In this document: piece by piece, positions 53,502-62,837 of the stretch | How positions within the stretch are numbered: the first letter of the stretch is position 1 | How the letters are laid out: the number at the start of each line of letters is the position of its first letter | Assembly (NCBI RefSeq): GCF_000374865.1 | Contig: NZ_KB895459.1 | Location: 62,001-126,000 of the forward strand | Source of the DNA: Arthrobacter sp. 135MFCol5.1 | GTDB lineage: Bacteria > Actinomycetota > Actinomycetes > Actinomycetales > Micrococcaceae | Reading direction: 5' to 3' | DNA length: 64,000 nucleotides | Made by a program: the position numbers and the translations under genes | Notes under the pieces: generated by a model | Database searches by the model: none | Seen by the model: only the letters and a program-made list of their open reading frames with translations | What the model was told of the DNA's origin: nothing

Positions 53502-54722
53502 TCAGCGGACTCCGTTCATTACTGGGATAGTCCGGGGGGCCTGGAAGGACAAGAGCCGGATCCACTCGGGCTCATCGCCCCGCAACTGGATTGCCGTCAG
53601 CGCAGTAGCGACTTCCTGGACAACTATGGCGGCCTCAAGTTCTGCAAGCTTAGCTCCGAGGCAGCGGTGGATGCCGGAGCCAAAAACCAAGCCGTAGCCG
53701 GTGGATTGTCCGTGCCCGGCCGCCTGGGCAGGAATAGATGAGCTTCCGGGTGCGGCCGGTGCGGTGATGTGGTTGCCGCTCAGTTCGAGGAGGATTTCGG
53801 CGCCGGCAGGGATCGGGTCGCCGGCGAGGTTCGTGTCGTAGGCTGCAACGCGTCGCCAGGTGGGGACGGACGATTCGGTGGCCAGCACGTGCCGGACCAT
53901 GGTCTGGGAGCCTGATTCGGACGCCGCATTCTTCCAGCTCACCGGTGCGGACCCCTCCAGGAGACGGAACAGGGTGGTGCTGATCAGCTGGGTGGTTGTC
54001 TCCTGTCCGGCGATCAGCAGGAAGTAGCCCAGCGAACAGATTTCCGGCCTGGTCAGGCCGTGTTCCGCCAAGGACTTGAACAGGTTGCGTCCGGGCGCCG
54101 TCAGGGATTCAGCGACGAGCTTCCGCAGCCAGACATAGAAATCGGCGGCGCTCCGGGCCAATTCAAGTTGCCGGGCCTCGTCGGGCCACCCCCAGAACAA
54201 CTCCATGGAGTCAAGGCCCCAGCTTTTGAGATCCGCAAGGTCCCGAACGGGCAGCCCGAGGAGTTCAAGCATCACGACCGCCGGGGTAAACGCCGCGACA
54301 GTCTGCACCAATTCGACTTGGCCGGAAGAGTGGAGCTGGTCCGCAGTGTTCTGTGCCGCTTCCCGGGCCAGTTCACGGATCCGGGGCACCATGGCGGCGA
54401 CGGTGGCAGGAGTGAAGAAACCGGCCACGACCTTGCGGATCCCGGCGTGCGTGTCCGTGTCGTTGCTGGCCAGGACTGGAGGCAGCGCAAAGCGGACGCG
54501 CTGCAGCACTCGCAGGGCAGGCCCTGCCAGTGGGGTTACCGCGATCAAGGCATTTGCCGGACTGAAGTCCGTGGGCCGGTGCAGTACGTCACGGACCGCG
54601 TCAGGATCGCGCACCACGAGGTACGGGCAACGCGCTCGGTCGGCACCGGCAGTCTGACCCGTGACGTCCGTCTCTTCCTGCACCAGCGGCGCGGGACCCG
54701 CGGTCATCATCGCCGGGTTCAT
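53502..54722 (-). CDS. Atypical cytochrome P450 in the biotin operon (BioI-like?)
   Basis: 406 residues. The I-helix AGQETTTQLI and heme-ligand loop FGSGIHRCLG are intact. By alignment with CYP107-type proteins, the K-helix ExxR motif falls on HVLA (MVRHVLATESSV) and the following PxRF region is replaced by a Pro/Ala/Ser-rich stretch, so both are lost. It overlaps bioD by 4 bases and is the last gene of the biotin operon. In Bacillus a P450 (BioI) makes pimelate from fatty acyl-ACP; such a role is inference. Confidence 0.82.
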   Translation of the reverse strand: MNPAMMTAGPAPLVQEETDVTGQTAGADRARCPYLVVRDPDAVRDVLHRPTDFSPANALIAVTPLAGPALRVLQRVRFALPPVLASNDTDTHAGIRKVVAGFFTPATVAAMVPRIRELAREAAQNTADQLHSSGQVELVQTVAAFTPAVVMLELLGLPVRDLADLKSWGLDSMELFWGWPDEARQLELARSAADFYVWLRKLVAESLTAPGRNLFKSLAEHGLTRPEICSLGYFLLIAGQETTTQLISTTLFRLLEGSAPVSWKNAASESGSQTMVRHVLATESSVPTWRRVAAYDTNLAGDPIPAGAEILLELSGNHITAPAAPGSSSIPAQAAGHGQSTGYGLVFGSGIHRCLGAKLAELEAAIVVQEVATALTAIQLRGDEPEWIRLLSFQAPRTIPVMNGVR

Positions 54723-55396
54723 GCGGGCAGGCCGTTCAGCCAGGCAGCGGCTTCGGCTCGGAAATCGGCCGGGGACAGTTCCGCGGCCCCCTCGGGAAGC
54801 ACCCCCAGGAAAGGCACCCGCAGCGTCTCGAGCACTTTCCGGTTGCTGTGGTGGACGAAGTCAGGGTTTCCGGGCCAGCTTCCGAGCACCACACCGAGAA
54901 CCCGAAGGTCTCGCACGGCCAGCGCTTCGAGGGTCAGGGCGGTGTGGTTCAGGGTGCCGAGGGCCGGCCGGGCGACGAGCATAAATGCCGCGGTCAGGAG
55001 TGATCCGAGGTCCGCCAGGGTGCCGCCGCCGGAATCCAGTTCCACGAGCAGACCGCCCGCGCCCTCAATCAGGACGTGGTCGTGGGACGCAGCCAGCTCG
55101 CGGACCCGGCCTGCATGCGCAACAACCCGGGGAAGCGGAGTTCCGTCGACGGCAGCAGCGGCGACAGGAGCCAGCGGCTCCTGCAGGACGACTCCGGTTT
55201 CTGCTGTCACGACACCGGCGAGCCGGACAATTTCGGTCGTGTCGGAATCACCGGCGGCTGCGCCTGACTGGCACGGTTTGTACACCGCGACGCTGCGCCC
55301 CATTCCGTGGAGGACGGCGGCGAGGGCCGCCGTCGTGATGGTCTTCCCGACGCCGGTGTCGGTACCGGTGACCAGGATGATGGCGGGCAGGTTCAT
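54719..55396 (-). CDS. bioD: Dethiobiotin synthetase
   Basis: 225 residues with the P-loop ILVTGTDTGVGKTITTAAL (from residue 7), YKPCQSGAA, and IEGAGGLLVEL. It closes the ureido ring of dethiobiotin from DAPA, CO2 and ATP. Overlaps both neighbours by 4 bases. Confidence 0.95.
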   Translation of the reverse strand: MNLPAIILVTGTDTGVGKTITTAALAAVLHGMGRSVAVYKPCQSGAAAGDSDTTEIVRLAGVVTAETGVVLQEPLAPVAAAAVDGTPLPRVVAHAGRVRELAASHDHVLIEGAGGLLVELDSGGGTLADLGSLLTAAFMLVARPALGTLNHTALTLEALAVRDLRVLGVVLGSWPGNPDFVHHSNRKVLETLRVPFLGVLPEGAAELSPADFRAEAAAWLNGLPA

Positions 55397-56577
55397 GGAA
55401 GTTCCTCCAAAATGCCGCGCAGCACTGCGCAGCTGTCTTCGATTTCCTCGGGTGTCAGGATGGCGCAGGCAGTGAGCCGCAGCCGCGAAATCCCGTCCGG
55501 GACGGACGGCGGGCGGAAGCAGCCGATCCGGACGCCGGCAGTGCGCGCGGTGGCGGCGGCTGCCAGGGCCGATTCGGCCGACGGCATGGCGATGGACTGG
55601 ACGGCCCCCGACGCTTGCTCGACAGCGGGCCGGTGGATAGTGGCACCACGTGTCTCCAGGGCAGGGGCGAGCCCGGCGGCCAGCGCCGCAGCGTTGTCCC
55701 GGACGGACCCGGCCCGCCAGGGCTCTTCCCGGATGATCCGCACGCCGGCGAGGGCCGCTGCGGCCGAGGCGGGCGCCAGACCGGTATCGAAAATGAAGCT
55801 CCGGGCCCGGTTGACGAGGTGTTCCTGCAGCAGGGCGGATCCAAGGACTGCGCCGCCCTGGCTGCCCAGGGCTTTGGACAGCGTCGCCGTCACGATCACG
55901 TTTGGATGCCCGGCAAGGGCCGTCCCGGCCACCGAGCCGCGGCCCTGAAATTTGCCGGTGCCGGTGACTCCGAGGCTGTGGGCCTCGTCGATGAGCAGCA
56001 CGGCGTCATGCTCCTCGGCCAAAGCCAGCAGCCTGGCGAGCGGGGCTTCGTCGCCCAGGACGCTGTAGATGGATTCGACTGCGATCAGCGCGCGCGGCTC
56101 CGACCGTTCAGCCAGGAGCCGGCCCGCTTCCGCCACGCCGTTGTGCGTGAACGATTCGGTGCGGGAGCGGCTGAGCCGGAATCCGTCGATCATCGAGGCG
56201 TGGCAGTGCTCATCGGCCACAATCAGGGTCCCGGGGCCGCCTAGCGCCGTGGTCACACCGATGTTGGCCAGATAGCCGGAGGAAAACACCAGCGCAGTTT
56301 CCATCCCGGCCAGCATGGCCAGTTCCCGTTCGAGGTCCAGGTGCAGCCGGGTGGTTCCGGCTACCAGGCGCGAGGACGTTGCGCCCGCGCCCCACAGCGA
56401 CGCGGCCGCCGCAGCAGCCTCCATGACGCGAGGGTCCGAGGCGAGCCCGAGGTAGTCGTTGCTGGCCAGATCGATGAACTGTTCGTCCGCGGCGCGCGGG
56501 AGCGGGCGGCGGATCAGGCCGCGGCGGTCCCGGACTGCGGCTTGCCGCTCAAGCCACTGGGTCATCGAATGGCTCAT
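55393..56577 (-). CDS. bioF: 8-amino-7-oxononanoate synthase
   Basis: 394 residues of the alpha-oxoamine synthase family: DLASNDYLGLASDPRV, GAGATSSRLVAGTTRLHLDLE, VFSSGYLANIG, DEAHSLGVTGTGKFQGRG and the PLP lysine in TATLSKALGSQGG. It condenses pimeloyl thioester with alanine. Start overlaps the bioA stop (ATGA). Confidence 0.95.
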   Translation of the reverse strand: MSHSMTQWLERQAAVRDRRGLIRRPLPRAADEQFIDLASNDYLGLASDPRVMEAAAAAASLWGAGATSSRLVAGTTRLHLDLERELAMLAGMETALVFSSGYLANIGVTTALGGPGTLIVADEHCHASMIDGFRLSRSRTESFTHNGVAEAGRLLAERSEPRALIAVESIYSVLGDEAPLARLLALAEEHDAVLLIDEAHSLGVTGTGKFQGRGSVAGTALAGHPNVIVTATLSKALGSQGGAVLGSALLQEHLVNRARSFIFDTGLAPASAAAALAGVRIIREEPWRAGSVRDNAAALAAGLAPALETRGATIHRPAVEQASGAVQSIAMPSAESALAAAATARTAGVRIGCFRPPSVPDGISRLRLTACAILTPEEIEDSCAVLRGILEELP

Positions 56578-57929
56578 GCCGGTCCTCCCGACCGCGCCGA
56601 GACGCGTTCGTGGACTTCGGTGACGGCCGCAACCATGCCAGTGGTCACCTGCTGGACGTCCGACGCGCTGCTGATGTATGGGGGCATGGTGTAGACGAGG
56701 TTCCGGAACGGCCGGACCCAGACCCCGTGGCGGATCGCAGCGGCGGTCACCGCCGTGACGTCGACGGCGTCGTGCAGCTCGATGACTCCGACGGCGCCGA
56801 TGGTGCGGACATCCCGGACAGCCCTGAGCTTCAGGGCGGGGGAGAGCCCTGAAACCAGGGCGGCCCCGATCCGGGCGACGTCGGCGCGCCAGCCGCCGTC
56901 GTCCAGGATGCCGAGGCTGGCGTTGGCCACCGCACACGCCAGCGGGTTGCCCATGAAGGTGGGGCCGTGCAGCAGCGCCCCCGCCTGGCCGCCGGATACC
57001 GTCGACGCAACGTCTGCCGTGCAGAGCATGGCGGCGAGGGTAAGGTACCCGCCGGTCAGAGCCTTGCCCACGCACATGATGTCCGGCACGACGCCGGCAT
57101 GATCGGCCGCGAAAAGCTCGCCGGTGCGCCCGAAACCCGTGGCGATCTCATCGAAAATAAGGAGCAGCCCGTGCCGGTCCGCCGCCTCCCGCAACGCTGT
57201 CAGGCAGGCGGCCGGGTAGGCGTGCATGCCGCCGGCGCCTTGGAGGACCGGTTCGACGATGATCGCGGCCAGCTCCCCGGAATGCGCAGCCGCGATGTCT
57301 CCGAGCTCGGATGCCCACGCCTTTACGGACTCGGGCGTGGCTGACGCGGCAGCCGGGGGACGCGGAGCGAACACGTTCGCCGCCAGCAGGCCCGGAAACG
57401 CGGAGTGCATGCCGTCCACGGGATCGCAGACCCCCATCGCCGCGAACGTGTCGCCGTGGTACCCGCCGCGGATACTCAGGAACCGCTGCCGGGACGGCCT
57501 GCCGGACGCGGTCTGGAACTGCACCGCCAGCTTCAGTGCAACCTCCACGGCCACCGAGCCGGAGTCCGCGAGGAACACCCGCTCCAGGCCCGGCCGTCCG
57601 GGCGCGGAAGGCGCCATGCCCGCCAGCCGCTCGGCCAGTTCCACCGCCGGGGCATGCGTGAGGCCGCCGAACATCACATGGCTGAAGCTTCCCAGCTGCC
57701 GACGCGCGGCGGCGTCCAGCACCGGGTTACGGTAGCCGTGGATCACCGACCACCACGAGGACATCGCATCCAGCACCTCATGGCGTGCGCCGTCCTCGCC
57801 GCGAAGCCGCAGCCGCACGCCGTCGGCCGCCTCAACCTCCCACAGCGGAAGGTTCGGGGAGGCTGGGGCGTACGGGTGCCACAACCGTGCGCGGTCCCGC
57901 TCGGTCAGGCCCATGGACGTGCCCGTCAT
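56574..57929 (-). CDS. bioA: DAPA aminotransferase
   Basis: 451 residues of class-III aminotransferase: RLWHPYAP near the start, [55 protein letters not shown] with the PLP lysine, and [14 protein letters not shown]. It converts KAPA to DAPA, normally with S-adenosylmethionine as donor. The start overlaps the bsaP stop. Confidence 0.95.
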   Translation of the reverse strand: MTGTSMGLTERDRARLWHPYAPASPNLPLWEVEAADGVRLRLRGEDGARHEVLDAMSSWWSVIHGYRNPVLDAAARRQLGSFSHVMFGGLTHAPAVELAERLAGMAPSAPGRPGLERVFLADSGSVAVEVALKLAVQFQTASGRPSRQRFLSIRGGYHGDTFAAMGVCDPVDGMHSAFPGLLAANVFAPRPPAAASATPESVKAWASELGDIAAAHSGELAAIIVEPVLQGAGGMHAYPAACLTALREAADRHGLLLIFDEIATGFGRTGELFAADHAGVVPDIMCVGKALTGGYLTLAAMLCTADVASTVSGGQAGALLHGPTFMGNPLACAVANASLGILDDGGWRADVARIGAALVSGLSPALKLRAVRDVRTIGAVGVIELHDAVDVTAVTAAAIRHGVWVRPFRNLVYTMPPYISSASDVQQVTTGMVAAVTEVHERVSARSGGPA

Positions 57930-58183
57930 GGTGCAAGCCCCCCGTGCCGGGAGCATTCGGCGCTCCAGCCGAGCGGTGTCACCTGGACCTTCATGCGGCG
58001 CCGGCAGGCGGCGCAGTAGCGCGGCGGTTCCAGCGTGAGTTGCTCGCCGCAGCGGAGGTGAACGCCCGACGTCGGACCGTCACCGCCGTCGGACGGCTCG
58101 CCGCAGTGGCCGCAAAACTTCGCGGTGGCTGCTTCTGCCGGGTTGCCGGCGGTTGAGCGGCCGGCGGATGAAACCCTATTCAT
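57926..58183 (-). CDS. bsaP: Biotin synthase auxiliary protein
   Basis: 85 residues between bioB and bioA, overlapping both by 4 bases. [28 protein letters not shown] and [17 protein letters not shown] match the small cysteine-rich BsaP of actinobacteria, shown in mycobacteria to be needed by their biotin synthases for turning dethiobiotin into biotin. Seven cysteines suggest a metal or Fe-S site. Often left unannotated as hypothetical. Confidence 0.85.
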   Translation of the reverse strand: MNRVSSAGRSTAGNPAEAATAKFCGHCGEPSDGGDGPTSGVHLRCGEQLTLEPPRYCAACRRRMKVQVTPLGWSAECSRHGGLAP

Positions 58184-59238
58184 AGTGTCTTCTGGAGTTC
58201 CTTGATGGGCATGTTCAATTCGACCAGCAGGTTGAGGTCGGCGGTGGCGGGGCGGCCCAGGGTGGTGAGGTAGTTGCCGACGATGACGGCGTTGATACCG
58301 CCCATGAGGCCTTCGCGGGTGCCGAGGTCGCCGAGGGTGAGTTCCCGGCCGCCGGCGTAGCGCAGCACGGTGCGGGGCATGGCGAGGCGGAACGCCGCGA
58401 TGGCCCGCAGGGCGTCCTTGCCGTCCATGATGCCCTGGTTTTCGAGCGGGGTGCCGGGGCGGGGGTTGAGGAAGTTGAGGGGGACTTCGTGGGGTTCGAG
58501 AGCGGCGAGCTGGGCGGCGAGTTCGGCGCGCTGTTCCAGGGTTTCACCCATGCCGATCAGGGCGCCGCAGCACAGTTCCATGCCGGCGGACTTGACCATG
58601 GTGCAGGTCTCCAGGCGTTCTTCGTAACTGTGGGTGGTGACGACTTCGGGGAAGTAGCTGCGGGCTGTTTCGAGGTTGTGGTTGTAGCGGTGCACGCCCC
58701 ACTCCGCGAGCTGGTCCACCTGGCGCTGAGTGAGCATGCCCAGGGAACAGGCGATGTTGATGTCCACGGCTTCGTTGATGCGGTCGATCGCGAACTTGAT
58801 CTGGTTCATGAGCTTGATATCGGGGCCGCGGACGGCGGCGACGATGCAGAACTCGGTGGCTCCGGTGGCGGCGGTTTCCTTGGCGGCTTTGACGAGTTCG
58901 GGGATGTCGAGCCAGACGCCTCTTACCGGGCTGTCAAAGAGGCCGGACTGGCTGCAGAAGTGGCAGTCCTCGGGGCAGCCGCCGGTCTTGATGGAGATGA
59001 TGCCTTCGACCTCGACGTCCTCGCCGCAGTGCTTCAGGCGCACCTCGTGGGCCAGTTGAAGGGCGGCGGGAAGCGCTGCGTCCGGGAGGCGGAGGACTTC
59101 CTCGAGCTGCGACTGGGTCAGGCCGATGCCGTCCTCGAGGACCTGCTCGCGGGCTATTTCCAGGATTTCATAAGTTGTGCCAGCGCTTGTCGCGGTGCTG
59201 ATCTCGTCGCTGGTGGGAACGTCTGTCTGAATCATCAT
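58180..59238 (-). CDS. bioB: Biotin synthase
   Basis: 352 residues of radical-SAM family. The 4Fe-4S cluster motif is CPEDCHFC; further [49 protein letters not shown] and [13 protein letters not shown] with the Arg/Cys environment of the auxiliary cluster. It inserts sulfur into dethiobiotin. The start at 59238 is chosen for AAGGACC upstream. First gene of a six-gene operon. Confidence 0.95.
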   Translation of the reverse strand: MMIQTDVPTSDEISTATSAGTTYEILEIAREQVLEDGIGLTQSQLEEVLRLPDAALPAALQLAHEVRLKHCGEDVEVEGIISIKTGGCPEDCHFCSQSGLFDSPVRGVWLDIPELVKAAKETAATGATEFCIVAAVRGPDIKLMNQIKFAIDRINEAVDINIACSLGMLTQRQVDQLAEWGVHRYNHNLETARSYFPEVVTTHSYEERLETCTMVKSAGMELCCGALIGMGETLEQRAELAAQLAALEPHEVPLNFLNPRPGTPLENQGIMDGKDALRAIAAFRLAMPRTVLRYAGGRELTLGDLGTREGLMGGINAVIVGNYLTTLGRPATADLNLLVELNMPIKELQKTL

Positions 59239-59301
59239 TGATAGGTCCTTGTTGCCGGTGATATTCCTCTTAGCAGACGCTAGTTCGCCGCAGGTGCCGC
59301 C

Positions 59302-59324
59302 ATTTTGTCGGATTCCGACAAGAT
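59302..59324. promoter_or_regulatory. 17-bp palindrome before bioB
   Basis: TTGTCGGA-T-TCCGACAA (59305-59321) is a perfect dyad with further partial symmetry outside it, about 70 bp upstream of bioB. It does not match the BirA, BioR or BioQ operators I know. A good candidate for a biotin-responsive repressor site. Confidence 0.5.
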
Positions 59325-59394
59325 TTTGGTGCATCAGGCGGACGGATGCGTTTTCAAACCGAGTTGGAGACGAGCGTTCTACTTTGAGGCCTCA

Positions 59395-59426
59395 GCCAAC
59401 CAATTTATTGGCCGAGTTTTATGCCA
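59395..59426. repeat. GCCAA-TTGGC dyad, copy A
   Basis: Dyad gccaa-N8-ttggc followed by gagttttatgcca. A similar block in the same orientation lies at 62426. The two copies enclose the small genes and resolvase, so they may be ends or recombination sites of one element. The stretch 59325-59598 has no gene. Confidence 0.4.
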
Positions 59427-59598
59427 TTCCCCAGCCCTTCCGCCGCAGCGATAACATAGGTTGCGTCGAGCTAGCGCTGCTTGCTTTGGGTTCGTCTGCA
59501 GCTTGCGTCGGCAGGGGAGGGCTTCACCCGGCCTTGGCATGGCGGAGGCACCGCTGGACCGACTCGCGGCTGCTTACGTAGTCACGGTCAAGTAATTC

Positions 59599-60239
59599 AT
59601 GGGCAAATCCGAGGCTGGCATTGGGTCGGGACAGGACGCATTTCTGAAGGTCCGTGTGGAGGTCGTCGACAGCGACCCTAGGATTTGGCGCCAGCTCGAG
59701 ATCCGAAGCACGATGACGCTGAATCAGGTCCATCGGGTGTTGCAGGCGGCCTTGGGTTGGGAGGACGCGCACCTGCACAGATTTACCTCGAGTGATCCGT
59801 TTGCGCCGTTGCGCCCAGTCGACGGAGAGCTTCCCGGAGCCTCGCGTGGCTTCCAAGGCAAGACTGCGAGGAACCGTCGGACAGGCCCGAGGAGGATTGT
59901 TCTCTGGAGCAGCTGTTTGCGCTGGGCTCCGGTGTGGCCTTTTACGAGTACGACTTTGGTGACAGCTGGCTTCACCGGCTCGAGCTGGTCTCCAAAAGGC
60001 CGGCCGAGAAAGGTGCGCCGCCGGCCCGGCTGGTCGACGGCGCCCGGCGCGGCCCGTTGGAGGACTCTGGCGGGTTGCCCGGGTATGAGGAGATCATGGA
60101 TGCCTTGGCCGACGCGTCTCATCCTGACCATGACGAGTACTCTGCCTGGTTGGCCGATATGACCGGTTCCACTGAGCCTTTTGACCCGGCTTTTCTGGAC
60201 ATCGCCGACGTAAACCGGACGCTGGATAGATTGTTCTGA
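59599..60239 (+). pseudogene. pRiA4b ORF-3-like protein, frameshifted
   Basis: The N-terminal part (FLKVRVEVVDSDPRIWRQLE, LNQVHRVLQAALGWEDAHLH) is in one frame; from about 59825-59880 the match continues in another frame with SLEQLFALGSGVAFYEYDFG, DSWLHRLEL and GGLPGYEEIMDALAD. Together they make one plasmid pRiA4b ORF-3-like (IS1096 passenger-like) protein. Either the gene is broken by a one-base indel or the sequence has an error here. Confidence 0.7.
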
Positions 60240-60387
60240 GGCCGGGGATTGGACCCGGAAACTCAACGAACAGCGGTCAGGAAAGATGCCCTTCTTACGG
60301 CTCTCCCCCGCCCGTTATTTAATGGCCGATATCGTACCTTATGTCAAGCTGCTGGTCAGAAGGGGGCGGAAAGGCCCTCCCTCAAGC

Positions 60388-60723
60388 TTACGAAAGGTTG
60401 TGTATGGCCCCGGCCCAGCGTGGGCCGGACACGGCCCGGCGGACCGCCCTGGCACGCCCGTGGAAGTCGATCTTTGGAACCCGTTGGGAGTCGGTTGGAG
60501 CAGGCGGGTCATCGTAGGCTCGATGTTCGATATCGTGCAGGGTTCTAGAGGAGTCGGTGATCAGGCCCATGCCGGCGTACTCGCGGACGGCGGCAATCCC
60601 TGCGACGGCGTCGGTCTTGGTGGTAAAGGGTTTGGATACGGCCATGACGGTGCCGTCGGGTGCTGTCAGGCGGAACCTGAAGGCTGATTCTGCGTCGATG
60701 AACAGTTCGAACATTCCGGCCAT
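60388..60723 (-). CDS. DUF1508 (YegP-like) protein
   Basis: 111 residues. MAGMFELFIDAESAFRFRLT, DGTVMAVSKPFTTKTDAVAGI match the single repeat of the YegP/UPF0339 family, small alpha-beta proteins of unknown role. The C-terminal 40 residues are rich in Arg and not part of the domain. Upstream, 60724-61102 shows no gene I can support. Confidence 0.65.
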   Translation of the reverse strand: MAGMFELFIDAESAFRFRLTAPDGTVMAVSKPFTTKTDAVAGIAAVREYAGMGLITDSSRTLHDIEHRAYDDPPAPTDSQRVPKIDFHGRARAVRRAVSGPRWAGAIHNLS

Positions 60724-61102
60724 TGCGATCCTTTCGGTCTGAGGGATCCCTGGGGACGGCGTCGTTGCCGCCCATGCGCGTGGCGTCGTTGCCGGCGCTT
60801 TTCGTGGTGTCCCGCTCCAAATTTTTCATCAATTCAGCATGCGTTCGACGAGTCTTCCGTAGGTACGCCTGCTGGCGCAAGGGATTCCCCTGGCATCCAG
60901 CCGAAGTGATGCCCTGCTCTCGGTCTGCCCGGCCGCACTTCGGGCGACGTCCCCGAGGCGCCCTCAGCGCGCCGTCGGCGTTATCAACCAGGACGTTCCT
61001 CCCTGCTTGAGCCCCTATTGTTGGAATTGCCGACGCGTTGCGTGCGGCGAGACCACGGCGCCAAGCCAACGTCTCTCAGACTCGAGCCCTCGAAGGAGTT
61101 CC

Positions 61103-61696
61103 GTGTCGGACCTGGTCCCGGAGTACCTAACCTACGACTACCGCTGCACCTTCCGCGGGGTTCCCGGCGTCCATCACGACCCGGACGATTATCCTATGTT
61201 CTGGACCGTGAAGGTCAAGGGCCGGGTTTGGGACAACGAGGATGAGGGCGATGGCAAGGAAGTTGCCGTCGGCGAGGCCGAGCTGTACATCGTCCCGGAC
61301 GCCGGCATCATCGACCTCTTCCTGACTTTGGACGCGGTAAACCAAGATGTCGCCAACGTCGGCGAGATGCTCACCGTCAACCGACCAGACCTGATCGACG
61401 AGATGAGCTTGGGCGGGGATCTGATGATCCTGTCATGGCTGAAAGTCGCACCGAAATTCCGCGGGAACAAGCTTGGCCACTCGATCCTGAAAGCCGTTCT
61501 CAGCACGATTGGCAGGTCATCGACCAAAGTCATCATTGAGGCCACTCCCCCATTGACGGACAACGGCCCGATGGAAGGCAGCCCGGAATACCTTGCCGGG
61601 AAGGCGGCGCTGCGGCGGTACTGGGAAAGCTTCGGGTTCCAGCCGGCCCACGGCGACTACCTGGTCTTCGACGACATGGCCGACGGCATCGACTGA
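61103..61696 (+). CDS. GNAT-like hypothetical protein
   Basis: 197 residues from the GTG at 61103, which has GAAGGAG upstream. The C-terminal half LSWLKVAPKFRGNKLGHSIL is like the acetyl-CoA loop of GNAT acetyltransferases (RGNKLG for RxxGxG), and AALRRYWESFGFQPAHGDYLVF is like the family's last strands. The N-terminal half is acidic and of unknown function. Substrate unknown. Confidence 0.65.
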   Translation: MSDLVPEYLTYDYRCTFRGVPGVHHDPDDYPMFWTVKVKGRVWDNEDEGDGKEVAVGEAELYIVPDAGIIDLFLTLDAVNQDVANVGEMLTVNRPDLIDEMSLGGDLMILSWLKVAPKFRGNKLGHSILKAVLSTIGRSSTKVIIEATPPLTDNGPMEGSPEYLAGKAALRRYWESFGFQPAHGDYLVFDDMADGID

Positions 61697-61788
61697 GCCG
61701 CATCACCCCACTCCCCGCCGCCCAGACCTTGACGTTCCCCCGCCACACCCCGACACTCGATTCCACAAGTTAAGGGTTGGAGGCGGCC

Positions 61789-62355
61789 GTGAACAGTCAA
61801 CGCGTCGGCTACGTGCGGGTCAGCACGCTCGACCAAAACGAGCGGCGTCAGCTCGAGGGCCACGTCCTGGACAGGGTATTCACCGACAAGGCCTCCGGCC
61901 GTGACACCGCAAGGCCGCAGCTGACCGAACTGCTGCGGTTCGTCCGCGACGGCGACACCGTGGTCGTCCACAGCATGGACGGGCTCGGCCGGAACCTCGA
62001 TGACCTGCGTGCCCTGGTCCAAGGCCTCACCAGACGAGGGGTTCGGGTGGAGTTCCTCAAAGAACAGCTCGTCTTCACCGGTGAGGACTCCCCCATGGCC
62101 AACCTCATGCTCTCCGTCATGGGCGCCTTCGCCGAATTCGAACGCTCACTGATCAGGGAACGCCAACGCGAGGGCATCGCCCTGGCCAAACAGCGCGGCG
62201 CCTACAAAGGACGGAAGAAGACACTGACGCCGGAACGCGCTGCCGAACTCGTCCAGCGCGCCGGCAGCGGCATCCCCAAAGTTGTCCTGGCCCGCGACTA
62301 CGGAACCAGCAGGGAAACCGTCTACCAGTACCTCCGCCAAGCGGCGTTGAAATAG
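61789..62355 (+). CDS. Serine recombinase/resolvase, Tn3-like
   Basis: 188 residues from the GTG at 61789 with GGAGG 5 nt upstream. The N-terminal catalytic domain has VGYVRVSTLDQN (nucleophile Ser), DKASGRDTARPQL, MDGLGRNLDDLRALV and GAFAEFERSLIRERQREGI; a C-terminal helix-turn-helix (VLARDYGTSRETVYQYLRQA) binds DNA. Family members resolve cointegrates or invert DNA. It marks this end of the window as plasmid- or transposon-derived. Confidence 0.9.
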   Translation: MNSQRVGYVRVSTLDQNERRQLEGHVLDRVFTDKASGRDTARPQLTELLRFVRDGDTVVVHSMDGLGRNLDDLRALVQGLTRRGVRVEFLKEQLVFTGEDSPMANLMLSVMGAFAEFERSLIRERQREGIALAKQRGAYKGRKKTLTPERAAELVQRAGSGIPKVVLARDYGTSRETVYQYLRQAALK

Positions 62356-62425
62356 ACCTTCCCCCCACCCCTGCTCGTTCCCAGAAAACCCCAAGGTTTA
62401 CCCTGCAAGGTTGATCATGGAACTT

Positions 62426-62457
62426 CGGCCAACCGCTATTTGGCCGGAGTTTCGCCA
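62426..62457. repeat. CGGCCAA-TTGGCCG dyad, copy B
   Basis: cggccaa-N7-ttggccg (62426-62446) followed by gagtttcgcca. It resembles copy A at 59395 in order and spacing. It lies 71 bp behind the resolvase gene. The rest of 62356-62837 shows no gene I can support. Confidence 0.4.
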
Positions 62458-62837
62458 AGTCCAAAGGCCTTCGGTCGGCGTCGGCTGCCCAGTGTCAGTG
62501 GCGGGTAGCGTACTCTAGTGTCCGGCCCTCCCTCAGCCTCACAGAACGTCGGTTATCGGCTTATGAAAAGGACGAGTAAAAGTAGTTGAATAGCGTTCGT
62601 CCCACACTCCCTTTTGGGTGTCACCGCGAGCTAGAAACCCAAGGGCGTAATTGATGACGTGACCCCGACGGGGTACAAGGAGGCCGCCGGCTCTTTGGGA
62701 AGTTTCCGAGTGCACCGTGATTGAATCAGGTGCACATTGTGGAACACGCGCTTCGCTCTGGCCAGAGTCGTCAGCTAAAAGCGTGCAGGAGTTCCACAAA
62801 AACTCACCAGAGGCCCGCGAACCGTTGGAGACATGTA

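Noticed and set aside
54060..55475. Open frame of about 470 codons antisense to P450 and bioD
   Set aside because: It crosses two real genes and reads as low-complexity Arg/Ser/Pro/Ala sequence.
59239..59598. BirA, BioR or BioQ operator before bioB
   Set aside because: The visible palindrome TTGTCGGATTCCGACAA does not match the consensus sites known to me, so I report it only as an unassigned dyad.
60545..61069. Long - strand frame over the DUF1508 gene and upstream
   Set aside because: Arg-rich, no start support, and it overlaps a better supported DUF1508 gene in another frame.
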